64,000 nt of DNA from Streptomyces sp. MNU76 (lineage in GTDB: Bacteria > Actinomycetota > Actinomycetes > Streptomycetales > Streptomycetaceae): contig NZ_JAJKLK010000019.1 in assembly GCF_020982545.1 (NCBI RefSeq), forward strand, positions 1,302,001 through 1,366,000, read 5' to 3'. The translations under genes were made by a program, and so were the position numbers. Position 1 is the stretch's first letter. Each line of letters starts with the position of its first letter. This document shows positions 40,521 to 48,647 of the stretch, piece by piece. Below the pieces are notes generated by a model. It did no database searches. It was not told the DNA's origin and saw only the letters and a program-made list of their open reading frames with translations.

Positions 40521-40930
40521 GCCGGCCCGGGTCCCGCGCCGCGCTGTTTGTAGAGGCTGATCGAAACGGTTTTGTCGTCGGCCACCGCGGAGGAGACCTT
40601 GCCCGCCAGGGCCGACAGCACGGTCCAGGCGAAGGTGTCGCGCGAGGGGGCGTGGCCGTCGGTGGTGGGGGCCGAGACCGTGACCTCCAGCGAATCATCG
40701 ACCAGACGGAAGACACAGCTGAGCACCGAGCCGGGCACGGCCTGCTGAAGCAGGATCGCGCAGGCCTCGTCGACCGCGATGCGCAGGTCCTCGATCTCGT
40801 CGAGGGTGAAGTCCAAACGGGCCGCGAGGCCGGCCGTCGCCGTACGCAGCACCGACAGGTAGGCACCCGCGGCCGGCAGCCGGACTTCCACGAAGTCCTG
40901 GGTCCCGGGCTCGCCTGCGATCTGGGACAC
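40517..40930 (-). CDS. RsbW-like anti-sigma factor of SigH
   Basis: This 137-residue GHKL-type serine-kinase-like anti-sigma factor corresponds to UshX/PrsH next to sigH in S. coelicolor. The ATP-fold N box appears as LRIAVDEACAILLQQA near residue 50. The C-terminal DTFAWTVLSALAGKVSS precedes the closing strand. The G1 glycine box is weak, as is common in binding-only members. Start GTG 40930 (VSQIAGEPGTQ) has a GGAGGTGAG site. Its stop overlaps the sigH start, coupling the two. A SigB/SigH-like promoter lies about 220 bp upstream. Confidence 0.85.
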   Translation of the reverse strand: MSQIAGEPGTQDFVEVRLPAAGAYLSVLRTATAGLAARLDFTLDEIEDLRIAVDEACAILLQQAVPGSVLSCVFRLVDDSLEVTVSAPTTDGHAPSRDTFAWTVLSALAGKVSSAVADDKTVSISLYKQRGAGPGPA

Positions 40931-41246
40931 CCTCACCTCCAAGGTGGTACAAGCTTTTTCGGGGGCCGAGGGTCGCCCCCCGGGGTAACGCGCTACGTGG
41001 TTCAGCGGTGACGCTATCGCGCTACCGAGCGCCGTGTCCTCGGGGTCCTGAGGACCCCACCCCATGCTGTCACTCATAGTAAGCCTATGAATACGCTCGG
41101 TGGCTAGAGGTCTGCGGGCCTCAAATGGGAAGAGCACGCGCCGGATTGACGTACCCACGCGCCGGACCGCCGAACCGTGTCACACGAGTACGTCGACGTG
41201 TCACGGGGTGACATGGTTCCGTCGTACGACGTCTCGGTCGTGTTCG
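40931..41246 (-). other. Promoter region of the anti-sigma/sigH operon
   Basis: This 316-bp gap between the UBP zinc-finger gene and the anti-sigma gene is non-coding apart from an in-frame extension without domain features. It holds a SigB-type promoter candidate (41151-41175) and a GGGGTCC/GGACCCC hairpin near 41042-41058. Several start sites are known for sigH in S. coelicolor. Confidence 0.5.
41151..41175 (-). promoter_or_regulatory. SigB/SigH-type promoter candidate
   Basis: On the minus strand GTTC and GGGTAC are 15 bp apart, close to the group consensus GTTT-N14-16-GGGTAY. It is placed to drive the anti-sigma/sigH pair, hence possible autoregulation. Confidence 0.5.
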
Positions 41247-41507
41247 TCAAACGAGTACATGGTCCACGAAGCGCCAGCGCCAGGTCTCGCCGGCCTCGAA
41301 CGTACGCATGATGGGATGGCCGCTCTCCTTGTGGTGCGCGGTGGCGTGGCGCATCGGCGAGGAGTCGCAGCAACCCACGTGTCCGCGCTCCAGGCACATC
41401 CGCAGCTGCACCGGGTGGCTCCCGGCGGCCAGGCACTCCGGGCAGGTGTCGCTCAGGGGATCGGGCTCGGGGTGCGGCAGCGCCTCCGTGTGCGTGCACT
41501 GTTTCAT
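41247..41507 (-). CDS. UBP-type zinc finger protein
   Basis: This 86-residue protein consists of a single UBP-type zinc finger. Ligands are CTH near residue 4, CPECLAAGSHPVQLRMCLE, GHVGCCDSSPMRHATAHHK and SGHPIM. The Cys/His pattern matches the ubiquitin-protease zinc-finger domain also found in bacteria. The closing FEAGETWRWRFVDHVLV is typical of the bacterial group. It is probably a small metal-binding adaptor. It is divergent from the antiporter gene and conserved near sigH. Confidence 0.88.
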   Translation of the reverse strand: MKQCTHTEALPHPEPDPLSDTCPECLAAGSHPVQLRMCLERGHVGCCDSSPMRHATAHHKESGHPIMRTFEAGETWRWRFVDHVLV

Positions 41508-41566
41508 GATTGCCAGGTTACGACGGGCGCGCGGAACATCACGCGGAAACGAAGGCGGCGGAAGCG

Positions 41567-43161
41567 ATGCGCTTTTTCGCCCCTGCTGTTGCTGGTCGCA
41601 GGGAGTGCGACGGTCGCCGGGGTCGCCCGGCGCACGCCGGTGCCCGCCCCCCTGCTGCTGGGCGCGGCGGGGCTCGCGGTGTCGTACCTGCCCGGAGTGC
41701 CGCACTACGAACTCGACCCCGAGATCGTCCTGCCGCTGATCCTGCCCCCGCTGCTGTACACCGCCGCCGGCGACAGCTCCTACCTCGACCTGCGGGCCCA
41801 ACTGCGACCCGTGGCCCTGCTGTCGGTCGGTTACGTCCTCTTCGCGACCCTCGCCGTGGGCTGGGCCGCCTACCTGATCGTGCCGGGGATGCCGCTGACC
41901 GCCGCGTTGGTGCTCGGCGCGGTGGTGGCGCCGCCGGACGCGGTCGCGGCGACGGCGGTCGCCCGGCGGGTGGGCCTGTCGTCGCGGATCACCACGATCC
42001 TGCAGGGCGAGTCCCTGGTGAACGACGCGACCGCGATCACCGCCTACCGGGTGGCCCTCGCGGCCACCGTCGGCGAGGGCGCGAGCTGGACCGGCGGGAT
42101 CGTGGAGTTCCTGGTGGCGGCGGTCGGCGGTGTCGCGGTGGGCCTGCTGCTGATGGTGCCGATCCACTGGCTGCGCACCCACCTCGAGGAAGCGCTGCTC
42201 CAGAACACCCTCTCCCTGCTCATCCCCTTCGTCGCCTACGGGCTCGCCGAGTGGGTGCACGCCTCCGGGGTGCTCGCCGTGGTCGTCGTCGGTCTGTACC
42301 TCGGCTACCGCCACTGGCAGGTCGACTTCGCCACCCGCCTCCAGGAGGAGGCCGTCTGGAAGATGGTCGCCTTCCTCCTGGAATCGGCCGTTTTCGCCCT
42401 CATCGGACTCCAGCTCCCGGTCGTCCTCGAAGGGCTGGGCGAGTACGAGGGGGCCGCGCCACCTGGTACGCCGTGGCCGTCTTCCTCGTGGTCGTCGCGT
42501 CCCGGTTCGTGTGGGTCTATCCGGCGACCTTCCTGCCGCGCATGGTGTCGCGGCGCATCCGGGAACGGGAGGACGACCCCACCTGGAAGGGGCCGTTCGT
42601 CGTCGCCTGGGCCGGCATGCGGGGTGTCGTCTCGCTGGCCATCGCCTTCTCGATCCCGCTCACCGTGAACGGCGGGGAAGGCTTCCCCGAGCGGAACCTG
42701 ATCCTCTTCCTGACCTTCACGACGGTCATCGGGACCCTGGTCATCCAGGGCCTGACCCTGCCGCCGCTGATCCGCCTCCTGAAGCTGCCGGGACGCGACC
42801 AGCAGGCCGAGACCCTCGCCGAGGCCAACGCCCAGGCCCAGGCGTCCCGGGCGCCGAGGCCCGGCTGGACGAACTCCTCGCGGACGAGAGCAACGAACTG
42901 CCGCCGCCGCTGGTCGACCGCCTCCGCACCGTCCTGGAACGGCGCCGCAACGCCGTCTGGGAGCGGCTCGGCGCCGTGAACCCGGTGACCGGGGAGAGCG
43001 TCGACGACACCTACAGCCGTCTGTCCCGCGAGATGATCGGCGCGGAACGCGAGGTCTTCGTCATGCTGCGGGACGGCAGGTACATCGACGACGAGATGCT
43101 GCGCACCCTGCTGCGCAGGCTGGACCTGGAGGAGGCGGCCGTCTACCGGGAGGCCTCCTAG
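41567..43161 (+). pseudogene. CPA1-type Na+/H+ antiporter, several single-base frame breaks
   Basis: The protein is a sodium/proton antiporter of about 530 residues. PVPAPLLLGAAGLAVSYLPG, VVAPPDAVAATAVARRVGLS (ion-binding region with PDA), GESLVNDATAITAYR, and VVAWAGMRGVVSLAIAF are typical CPA1 motifs. The start ATG 41567 (MRFFAP) is in a different frame from LLLLVAGSATVAG. Further shifts occur near 42455 (GGGGG) and 42855, after which AEARLDELLADES continues to 43161. Each break is repaired by one base. The C-terminal cytoplasmic domain is otherwise well preserved, so the gene may be intact in reality. Confidence 0.8.
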
Positions 43162-43217
43162 GGCCGGCCTTTCCGGTCATGCCGGGGCTAGGGCCGGCCT
43201 TTCCGGTCGTGCCGGGG
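43158..43217. repeat. Tandem 30-bp duplication across two convergent gene ends
   Basis: Units 43158-43187 and 43188-43217 start CTAGGGCCGGCCTTTCCGGT and differ by one base. The antiporter stop lies in the first unit. The PLP-enzyme gene reads through the second unit and stops in the first, which adds residues PERPALAPA to its end. Confidence 0.8.
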
Positions 43218-44160
43218 CCGAGGGCTCCGGGAACGGGCTGCCGGTGATCACCGCGGCTACCGTCGTCCCGCGCGGGAAGGCGCCCTCCGCCGCCAGGGCG
43301 ACGAGTCCGTAGAGCAACTTGGCGACATAGAGACGTTCCACCGGGAGGCGGTGCCGCGTCTCGAAGTCGTCCGCGAAGGCGTCCAGTTCGGGTGAGGTCC
43401 GTGCGTAACCGCCGAAGTGGAAGCGGTCGTCGAGATTCCAGTCGCCGCGCGGCCCGCCGAACGCCCTGTGCTGAAGCTGTCGTATCTCTTCGTCGAGGAA
43501 GCCACCCTTGAGAACCGGAATGCCGAGGGCGCGTTGGTCGGGGGCCAGCCCCGCGGCCAGTCCGGCGAGCGTGCCGCCGGTGCCGCAGGCGAGGGCCGCG
43601 ACGTCGGCCCGGCCGCGCAGCTCCGCGCCGAGGTCCTGGCAGCCCGTGACGGCGAGGGGGTTGCTGCCGCCCTCGGGGACCACGTACGCGCCGTCGGCGT
43701 CGGCGGCGCGCAGGACGGCGGCCAGGGTGGCCGGGTCGGACTTGTGGCGATACGTCGACCTGTCGACGAAGTGCAGCCGCATGCCGTCCGCCGTGCAGCG
43801 GGCCAGGGAGGGGTTGAGAGGGCGGTCGGCCAGCTCCTGGCCGCGGACCACGCCGATGGTGGGCAGGCCCAGCAGGTGACCCGCGGCGGCGGTCGCGCGC
43901 AGATGGTTGGAGTAGGCGCCGCCGAAGGTGAGCAGCGGGCGGCCCGCCGCCGCCCGCAGGTTCGGGGCCAGCTTGCGCCACTTGTTGCCGACGAGCCGCG
44001 GATGGATCAGGTCGTCGCGCTTGAGCAGCAACCGGAGGCCGTGGCGAGCGAAGCGTTCGTCCGCGACCTCCTGGAGGGGTGACGGCAGCCTGGGCTTCAG
44101 GACGCTGGTGGGGTCGTCGGGGGCGGAGGGCTGGCCGGTCACGTGCCCATTGTCGGACAC
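43177..44160 (-). CDS. ACC deaminase/D-cysteine desulfhydrase family PLP enzyme
   Basis: This 327-residue fold-type II pyridoxal-phosphate enzyme has the catalytic lysine in HPRLVGNKWRKL (near residue 60), the GGAYSNHLRATAAAG substrate loop, VVPEGGSNPLA, and ACGTGGTLAGL for phosphate binding. It could degrade 1-aminocyclopropane-1-carboxylate or D-cysteine; the sequence does not separate these. The start is MSDNGHVTG at 44160. The last nine residues derive from a 30-bp tandem duplication. Confidence 0.88.
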   Translation of the reverse strand: MSDNGHVTGQPSAPDDPTSVLKPRLPSPLQEVADERFARHGLRLLLKRDDLIHPRLVGNKWRKLAPNLRAAAGRPLLTFGGAYSNHLRATAAAGHLLGLPTIGVVRGQELADRPLNPSLARCTADGMRLHFVDRSTYRHKSDPATLAAVLRAADADGAYVVPEGGSNPLAVTGCQDLGAELRGRADVAALACGTGGTLAGLAAGLAPDQRALGIPVLKGGFLDEEIRQLQHRAFGGPRGDWNLDDRFHFGGYARTSPELDAFADDFETRHRLPVERLYVAKLLYGLVALAAEGAFPRGTTVAAVITGSPFPEPSAPARPERPALAPA

Positions 44161-44201
44161 ATGACCGGTGGGTGTCGGACGCGCCCGCCGCCGGGCCTAT
44201 G

Positions 44202-44804
44202 TCAGACGGTCCCGGATTTCAGACGGTCCCGGACGCGCTTTCTCATGCCGGCCATGGTGAATCCCCGGGGGTCGACCTTCCCGGGCTGCCATTCGAGGTG
44301 CCCGATGACGGACCGCTGGTTCCAGCCGTGGTGACGGCAGACGGCGGCGGAGACCCGCTCGATGGCCTCGAGCTGCGCCGCCGGCCAGGGATCCTCGCCG
44401 TCGCCGAGGTTCTCGCACTCGAAGCCGTAGAAATGGCGGTTGCCGTCCGTGTTGGCCTCGTTGTCCGCGGGCAGCGGCCTCTCGGCGATCACGGCCCGCA
44501 GCACGTCGTCGTCGCCCAGGCCGGCGTGGTTGGCCCGGCCGTAGCCGACGAGGTGCACCCGGCCGTCCTTGGTGATCACGCCGTGGCACAGCGGGCCCGG
44601 CAGCCCCTCGTATCCGTTGCGGCAGATACGGACGGTGCGTTCGCTGCCGGAGGTGACGGTGTGGTGGATCATCACGCCGTGGACGGGCCCCCAGCGGCCC
44701 ACATGGTTGCGGTTGTGATGTTCCCAGTCGCCGACCTCGACGACCCGGACGCCCTCGTTCTTCAGGACGGTGAGAAATCTGCTCGCGGACATGGGTGGGG
44801 CCAT
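44202..44804 (-). CDS. N-acetylmuramoyl-L-alanine amidase (Amidase_2)
   Basis: This 200-residue amidase of the T7-lysozyme/PGRP fold cleaves the muramoyl-alanine bond of peptidoglycan. Zinc ligands are visible in VMIHHTVTSG, the FYGFECENLG strand, and the later HHGWNQRSVIGHLEWQPGKVD block with His and Cys/Lys positions. I find no signal peptide, so it may work internally, be phage-derived, or leave by another route. I start at ATG 44804 (MAPPMSASRF); 44792 is possible. It is divergent from the encapsulin gene. Confidence 0.85.
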   Translation of the reverse strand: MAPPMSASRFLTVLKNEGVRVVEVGDWEHHNRNHVGRWGPVHGVMIHHTVTSGSERTVRICRNGYEGLPGPLCHGVITKDGRVHLVGYGRANHAGLGDDDVLRAVIAERPLPADNEANTDGNRHFYGFECENLGDGEDPWPAAQLEAIERVSAAVCRHHGWNQRSVIGHLEWQPGKVDPRGFTMAGMRKRVRDRLKSGTV

Positions 44805-45105
44805 GGCCGACTCCTTCGTGCCGTGCGACGGCCGCTGGTCGTGACCGCCTCGTACGCGGTGTGTACCCCAACTCGCGGTGCGGGCGAGGCGGTCGAGGGG
44901 GGCGCGCGGATGGATCCGGTCAGATTCGGCCGGGGCTCGTACGGGGATGCGAGTGGTCGACAGAAACAGCCGACATGCCCAGTCTGCGAAGATCCATTCC
45001 CGCTCTTTCGGGTAATAGCACCGGCACGCTCCGTGATGCAAGGCTGGATCGCGAGATCGGTGACCGCGATCAGTGCTGTCAGTGCATACCCGGAGGGGAA
45101 TCCGC
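44805..45105. other. Divergent amidase / encapsulin control region
   Basis: This 301-bp non-coding gap must contain the encapsulin promoter. A weak candidate is GTGACC near 45059 with CATACC about 19 bp on, just ahead of the GGAGGGG ribosome site. I see no strong operator. The region has relatively AT-rich patches near 44985-45020. Confidence 0.4.
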
Positions 45106-46512
45106 ATGTCGGTAGGCGAAGAGGTTCGCTCGCAGCAGGACAGGCCGCAGCAGAGTCTCGGCACGGCCGCTGCCCGGAACCTGGCCACCACCACGAAGTC
45201 CACGCCACAGATGCAGGAGATCAGCTCGCGCTGGCTGCTGCGCACCCTGCCGTGGGTGAACGTGCAGGGCGGCACGTACCGGGTGAACAGGCGGCTCACC
45301 TACGCGGTCGGCGACGGCCGCGTCACCTTTGTGAAGACCGGCGACCAGGTCGCCGTCATCCCCGCGGAGCTCGGCGAACTGCCGGCCCTGCGGACCTACG
45401 AGGACATCGACGTCCTGGGCGAGCTGGCCCAGCGGTGCGAGCAGCGGGAGTTCGCGCCCGGCGACGTCCTGGCCGAATTCGGCAGCCAGGCGGACGAGGT
45501 GTACCTGCTCGCGCACGGCAAGGTCGAGAAGATCGGCACCGGCCCCTACGGCGACGACGCGGTCCTCGGCGTACTGGCCGACGGCGCCTACTTCGGCGAG
45601 CAGGCCCTGCTCGACCCCGACGCGATCTGGGAGTACACGGCCCGCGCGGTCACCGCGTGCACGGTGCTCGTCCTGCCGCGTCAGGCCGTCGAGCAACTCG
45701 CCGAGCGCGCCGAGACGCTCAGCGAGCACCTGCAGGAACAGCGCTCGATCCCGTCGCAGCGCACCAACAAGTACGGCGAGAAGGAGATCGACCTCGCCGC
45801 CGGCCACAGCGGCGAGCCGGACATCCCGCACACCTTCGTCGACTACGAGGCCGCGCCGCGCGAGTACGAACTCAGCGTCGCCCAGACCGTCCTGCGCATC
45901 CACACCCGCGTGGCCGATCTATACAACCAGCCGATGAACCAGACCGAGCAGCAGATCAGGCTCACGGTCGAGGCGTTGAAGGAGCGCCAGGAGCACGAGC
46001 TCATCAACAACCGGGAGTTCGGCCTCCTGCACAACTGCGAGTACGACCAGCGGCTCCAGCCCCACGACGGCGTGCCCAGCCCGGACGACCTGGACGAGCT
46101 GCTCTGCCGCCGCCGGGGCACCAAGATGCTCCTCGCCCACCCGCGCGCGATCTCCGCGTTCGGCCGCGAGCTGAACAAGCGCGGACTGGTCCCCGAGACC
46201 ATCGACATCGCCGGGAACCGCATCCCCACCTGGCGCGGTGTGCCGATCTACCCGTGCAACAAGATCCCTGTGACCGAGGCCAGGACCACGTCGATCATCG
46301 CCCTGCGTACCGGCGAGGAGGACCAGGGCGTCATCGGTCTGCGGGCCGCGAGCATCCCCGACGAGATCGAGCCCAGCCTGTCCGTCCGGTTCATGGGCAT
46401 CAACGAACAGGCGATCATCAAGTACCTCGTGACGGCCTACTACTCGGCCGCGGTCCTGGTCCCCGACGCGCTCGGCGTGCTGGAGAACGTCGAGATCGGC
46501 CGCTGGCGGTGA
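45106..46512 (+). CDS. Family 2B encapsulin shell protein with CNBD-like insertion
   Basis: This 468-residue protein is a family 2B encapsulin: an HK97-type capsid protein that self-assembles into a nanocompartment. The N-terminal arm (1-40) precedes SSRWLLRTLPWVNVQGG. Residues 105-205 form an inserted cyclic-nucleotide-binding-like domain (FAPGDVLAEFGSQADEVYLL, DGAYFGEQALL). The capsid fold resumes with HTFVDYEAAPREYELS, NREFGLLHNCEYDQRL and RGVPIYPCNKIPVTEA. ATG 45106 has a GGAGGGG site. The phosphate-binding cassette lacks the usual Arg directly after GEQALL, so nucleotide binding is uncertain. The next gene is a polyprenyl synthase, a cargo type known for this family. Confidence 0.93.
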   Translation: MSVGEEVRSQQDRPQQSLGTAAARNLATTTKSTPQMQEISSRWLLRTLPWVNVQGGTYRVNRRLTYAVGDGRVTFVKTGDQVAVIPAELGELPALRTYEDIDVLGELAQRCEQREFAPGDVLAEFGSQADEVYLLAHGKVEKIGTGPYGDDAVLGVLADGAYFGEQALLDPDAIWEYTARAVTACTVLVLPRQAVEQLAERAETLSEHLQEQRSIPSQRTNKYGEKEIDLAAGHSGEPDIPHTFVDYEAAPREYELSVAQTVLRIHTRVADLYNQPMNQTEQQIRLTVEALKERQEHELINNREFGLLHNCEYDQRLQPHDGVPSPDDLDELLCRRRGTKMLLAHPRAISAFGRELNKRGLVPETIDIAGNRIPTWRGVPIYPCNKIPVTEARTTSIIALRTGEEDQGVIGLRAASIPDEIEPSLSVRFMGINEQAIIKYLVTAYYSAAVLVPDALGVLENVEIGRWR

Positions 46513-46531
46513 CCCTGTCCGAACGGACGCC

Positions 46532-46559
46532 GTGTCCCCGCCCCACCGGGCGGGGACAC
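46532..46559 (+). terminator. Hairpin between encapsulin and polyprenyl synthase genes
   Basis: GTGTCCCCGCCC at 46532-46543 pairs perfectly with GGGCGGGGACAC at 46548-46559 around a 4-base loop, 20 bp behind the shell stop. It may partly stop transcription so that shell exceeds cargo. If the cargo gene starts upstream, it lies inside coding sequence. Confidence 0.6.
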
Positions 46560-46634
46560 CTCGCGAGCACGCGCCCGCGCCCAGCGGAACCGCCGCCCTC
46601 CGCGGCCCCTCCCGGGCGACCCCATGGTGAGTCC

Positions 46635-47723
46635 GTGACGGAGGTGAAGCGGGGCCCCGTCGGTGCCGGCGGGGCGGCCGGCCGGGTGGGCGCGGCAAGC
46701 GGACCTGAAGGACACGAGGCGGCAGGAATCCTGGAACAGGCGCGGCTGTCGGTCGATCCCGAACTGCGCCGGGCCATCGGGTCCTTACCGGGTTCGATGC
46801 GTCGCGTCGCGCGCTACCACTTCGGCTGGGAGGACGCGGACGGCACCCCGGTCACGGGGAACGCGGGCAAGGCGATACGCCCGGCGCTGGTCCTGGCCGC
46901 CGTCGCCGCCCTCGGCGGGCGCGAGTCCACCGCCGTGAGGGCCGCCGCCGCGGTGGAGCTGGTGCACAACTTCACGCTGCTGCACGACGACGTGATGGAC
47001 CGGGACACCACGCGCAGACACCGGGCCACCGCGTGGACCGTGTTCGGGATCCCCGACGCGATCCTGGCCGGGGACGCGCTCCAGGCCCTGGCCCAGCAAC
47101 TGCTCGCCCAGGACCCGCATCCGGCGTCGACCGCGGCCGCCGCCCGGCTCTCGGCCTGTGTCGTGGAACTCTGCGCCGGCCAGCACACCGACACCGAGCT
47201 GGAGGGGCGCCGGCCGGAGGAGGTCACTCTCGACGAGGTGCTCGTCATGGCCGAGGCGAAGACGGGCGCGCTGCTCGGCTGTGCCTGTGCGGTGGGCGCG
47301 TTGTACGCGGGCGCCGGTGAGGAGGACGTCGAGGCCCTGGACGCGTTCGGACGGGAGGCCGGCCTGGCCTTCCAGCTCATCGACGACGTGATCGGCATCT
47401 GGGGCGACCCGAGCCACACCGGCAAGCCGGCCGGAGCGGATCTCATGGTCCGCAAGAAGTCCCTCCCCGTGGTCGCCGCCCTCGCCTCCGGCACCCCGGA
47501 GGCTCTCGAACTCGCCGAGCTGTACGGACTGCCGTACACGGAGGGGGACCTGGAGCGCACGGCGTCGGTCGTGGAGCGGGCCGGTGGGCGCGACTGGGCG
47601 CAGATCCAGGCCGCCGGCCGCATGGCCAGGGCCATGCACGAACTCTCCCGCGCGGTCCCTGACCCGGAGTCGGCCGGCGGCCTGCTCGCACTGGCCGAAT
47701 TCGTGACGCGCCGCAGCAGCTGA
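46635..47723 (+). CDS. Polyprenyl (isoprenyl) diphosphate synthase, likely encapsulin cargo
   Basis: This 362-residue trans-isoprenyl diphosphate synthase condenses isopentenyl diphosphate onto allylic primers. The first Asp-rich motif is LLHDDVMDRDTTRRH (DDxxD, residues 118-122), and the second is FQLIDDVIGIWGD near 240. NAGKAIRPALVLAAV binds diphosphate. The first 35 residues are Gly/Ala-rich and disordered-looking, suiting a cargo-loading tail. I use GTG 46635. GTG 46509, overlapping the shell stop (GTGA), is in frame and would lengthen the tail by 42 Pro-rich residues. A strong hairpin terminator follows the gene. Confidence 0.9.
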   Translation: MTEVKRGPVGAGGAAGRVGAASGPEGHEAAGILEQARLSVDPELRRAIGSLPGSMRRVARYHFGWEDADGTPVTGNAGKAIRPALVLAAVAALGGRESTAVRAAAAVELVHNFTLLHDDVMDRDTTRRHRATAWTVFGIPDAILAGDALQALAQQLLAQDPHPASTAAAARLSACVVELCAGQHTDTELEGRRPEEVTLDEVLVMAEAKTGALLGCACAVGALYAGAGEEDVEALDAFGREAGLAFQLIDDVIGIWGDPSHTGKPAGADLMVRKKSLPVVAALASGTPEALELAELYGLPYTEGDLERTASVVERAGGRDWAQIQAAGRMARAMHELSRAVPDPESAGGLLALAEFVTRRSS

Positions 47724-47811
47724 GGCGGGGCCGAGCGGCGGTCGATGCTCCGGAGGTGTCGTCTCGTGCCGTGCGGACCTGACCCCGCGCGGTGCCGGTG
47801 CCTTCGGGTGG

Positions 47812-47854
47812 CCGGCGGGTCCCGCACATCCCCACGGTGTGCGGGGCCCGCCGG
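47812..47854 (+). terminator. Terminator of the encapsulin operon
   Basis: CCGGCGGGTCCCGCACA at 47812-47828 pairs with TGTGCGGGGCCCGCCGG at 47838-47854 (17 bp with one G-T pair), followed by GGTTTT. Confidence 0.8.
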
Positions 47855-47921
47855 GTTTTCGGGGCGTCGGGGCCTGGGGGCTCCGTGGCTTCGTCGCGCG
47901 GTTCACCGTGCCTCTGACGGA

Positions 47922-48506
47922 TTACGGGACGATCGTCTCCACGACACGCTCCATCAGGCCCTCGGGGGCGGCGACCCCGGGAAGGGCGTCGTCGAGGACG
48001 TCCGGCAGGGTCAGGTGTTCGAGCAGCAGACCCTGCATGGCCAGGTAGAGCACCATGACCGTCTCGTCGCCGCCGGGGAGGCCCGCCTCACGGTGGAACC
48101 GCATGCCGAAGTCCAGCTCGCCGCGCACCGACGCGGTGTACGAGGCGTACAGGGCCGGGCGGCGGGTGGCTTCGAGGCGCAGTTCGAGGTGGGCGAGGTA
48201 GCCGGTGCGGTCCCCGGTGACGCGGGCCAGCAGATCACGCATGAACGCCGTGACCAGGGTCCGGTCCTTCGGTGAGGTGAGCAGCTCCTCGACCACGGCC
48301 GGGTCGGGGGCCAGGCGTTCCTTCAGCCGTGCGTCGATCTGGTGGAGCAGGGCGTCACGGTCGGCGAAGTAGTTCGACGCGGTGCCCACCGGAACCCCGG
48401 CCTCGGCGTCCACCGCGCGGAACGTCAGCCCGCGCGCCCCTTCCCGTGCCAGCACCGCCACCGCCGCGTCCAGCAGAGCGCCCCTGCGCTCCGGGTTCCT
48501 GACCAT
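47922..48506 (-). CDS. TetR/AcrR family transcriptional regulator
   Basis: This 194-residue TetR-type repressor has a helix-turn-helix at about residues 8-50 (GLTFRAVDAEAGVPVGTASN then YFADRDALL). The ligand domain contains TAFMRDLLARVTGDRTGYL. The ATG at 48506 has GAGGAG six bases upstream. It is divergent from the reductase-like gene, and the gap holds a GCAACCAC/GTGGTTGC inverted repeat around a TATAAC box. This suggests it represses both itself and that gene. The effector is unknown. Confidence 0.88.
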   Translation of the reverse strand: MVRNPERRGALLDAAVAVLAREGARGLTFRAVDAEAGVPVGTASNYFADRDALLHQIDARLKERLAPDPAVVEELLTSPKDRTLVTAFMRDLLARVTGDRTGYLAHLELRLEATRRPALYASYTASVRGELDFGMRFHREAGLPGGDETVMVLYLAMQGLLLEHLTLPDVLDDALPGVAAPEGLMERVVETIVP

Positions 48507-48533
48507 CCGCACTCCTCAGTACCGAATCCCCTT

Positions 48534-48573
48534 GCAACCACTACAGCTGAAGTACTATAACTGACGTGGTTGC
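48534..48573. promoter_or_regulatory. Inverted repeat operator between TetR and RibD-like genes
   Basis: GCAACCAC at 48534-48541 and GTGGTTGC at 48566-48573 are exact inverse complements. The AT-rich core between them includes TATAAC at 48556-48561, a likely -10 box. A repressor bound here could control both divergent genes. Confidence 0.55.
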
Positions 48574-48647
48574 GGAAGGGTGGGGTGCCGGAAGGCGGCC
48601 GTCGGTTCTGCCGCGACCTGACTGTCGGACAAGGGGAAGAGGCCGGT

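Noticed and set aside
45106..46512. Crp/Fnr-type transcription factor
   Set aside because: The cyclic-nucleotide-binding-like domain could suggest this, but there is no helix-turn-helix after it. The sequence on both sides continues as a capsid-type protein with conserved family 2B motifs.
44079..47723. A single plus-strand open frame of 1214 codons across amidase, encapsulin and polyprenyl synthase
   Set aside because: Only its last 360-400 codons match a protein family. The earlier part is antisense or out of frame to well-supported genes and is Arg/Pro/His rich, typical for shadow frames in GC-rich DNA.
44805..47854. Complete secondary-metabolite terpene cluster
   Set aside because: Only a prenyl diphosphate synthase is present; no terpene cyclase, P450 or methyltransferase lies within 10 kb. 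A nanocompartment explanation fits better.
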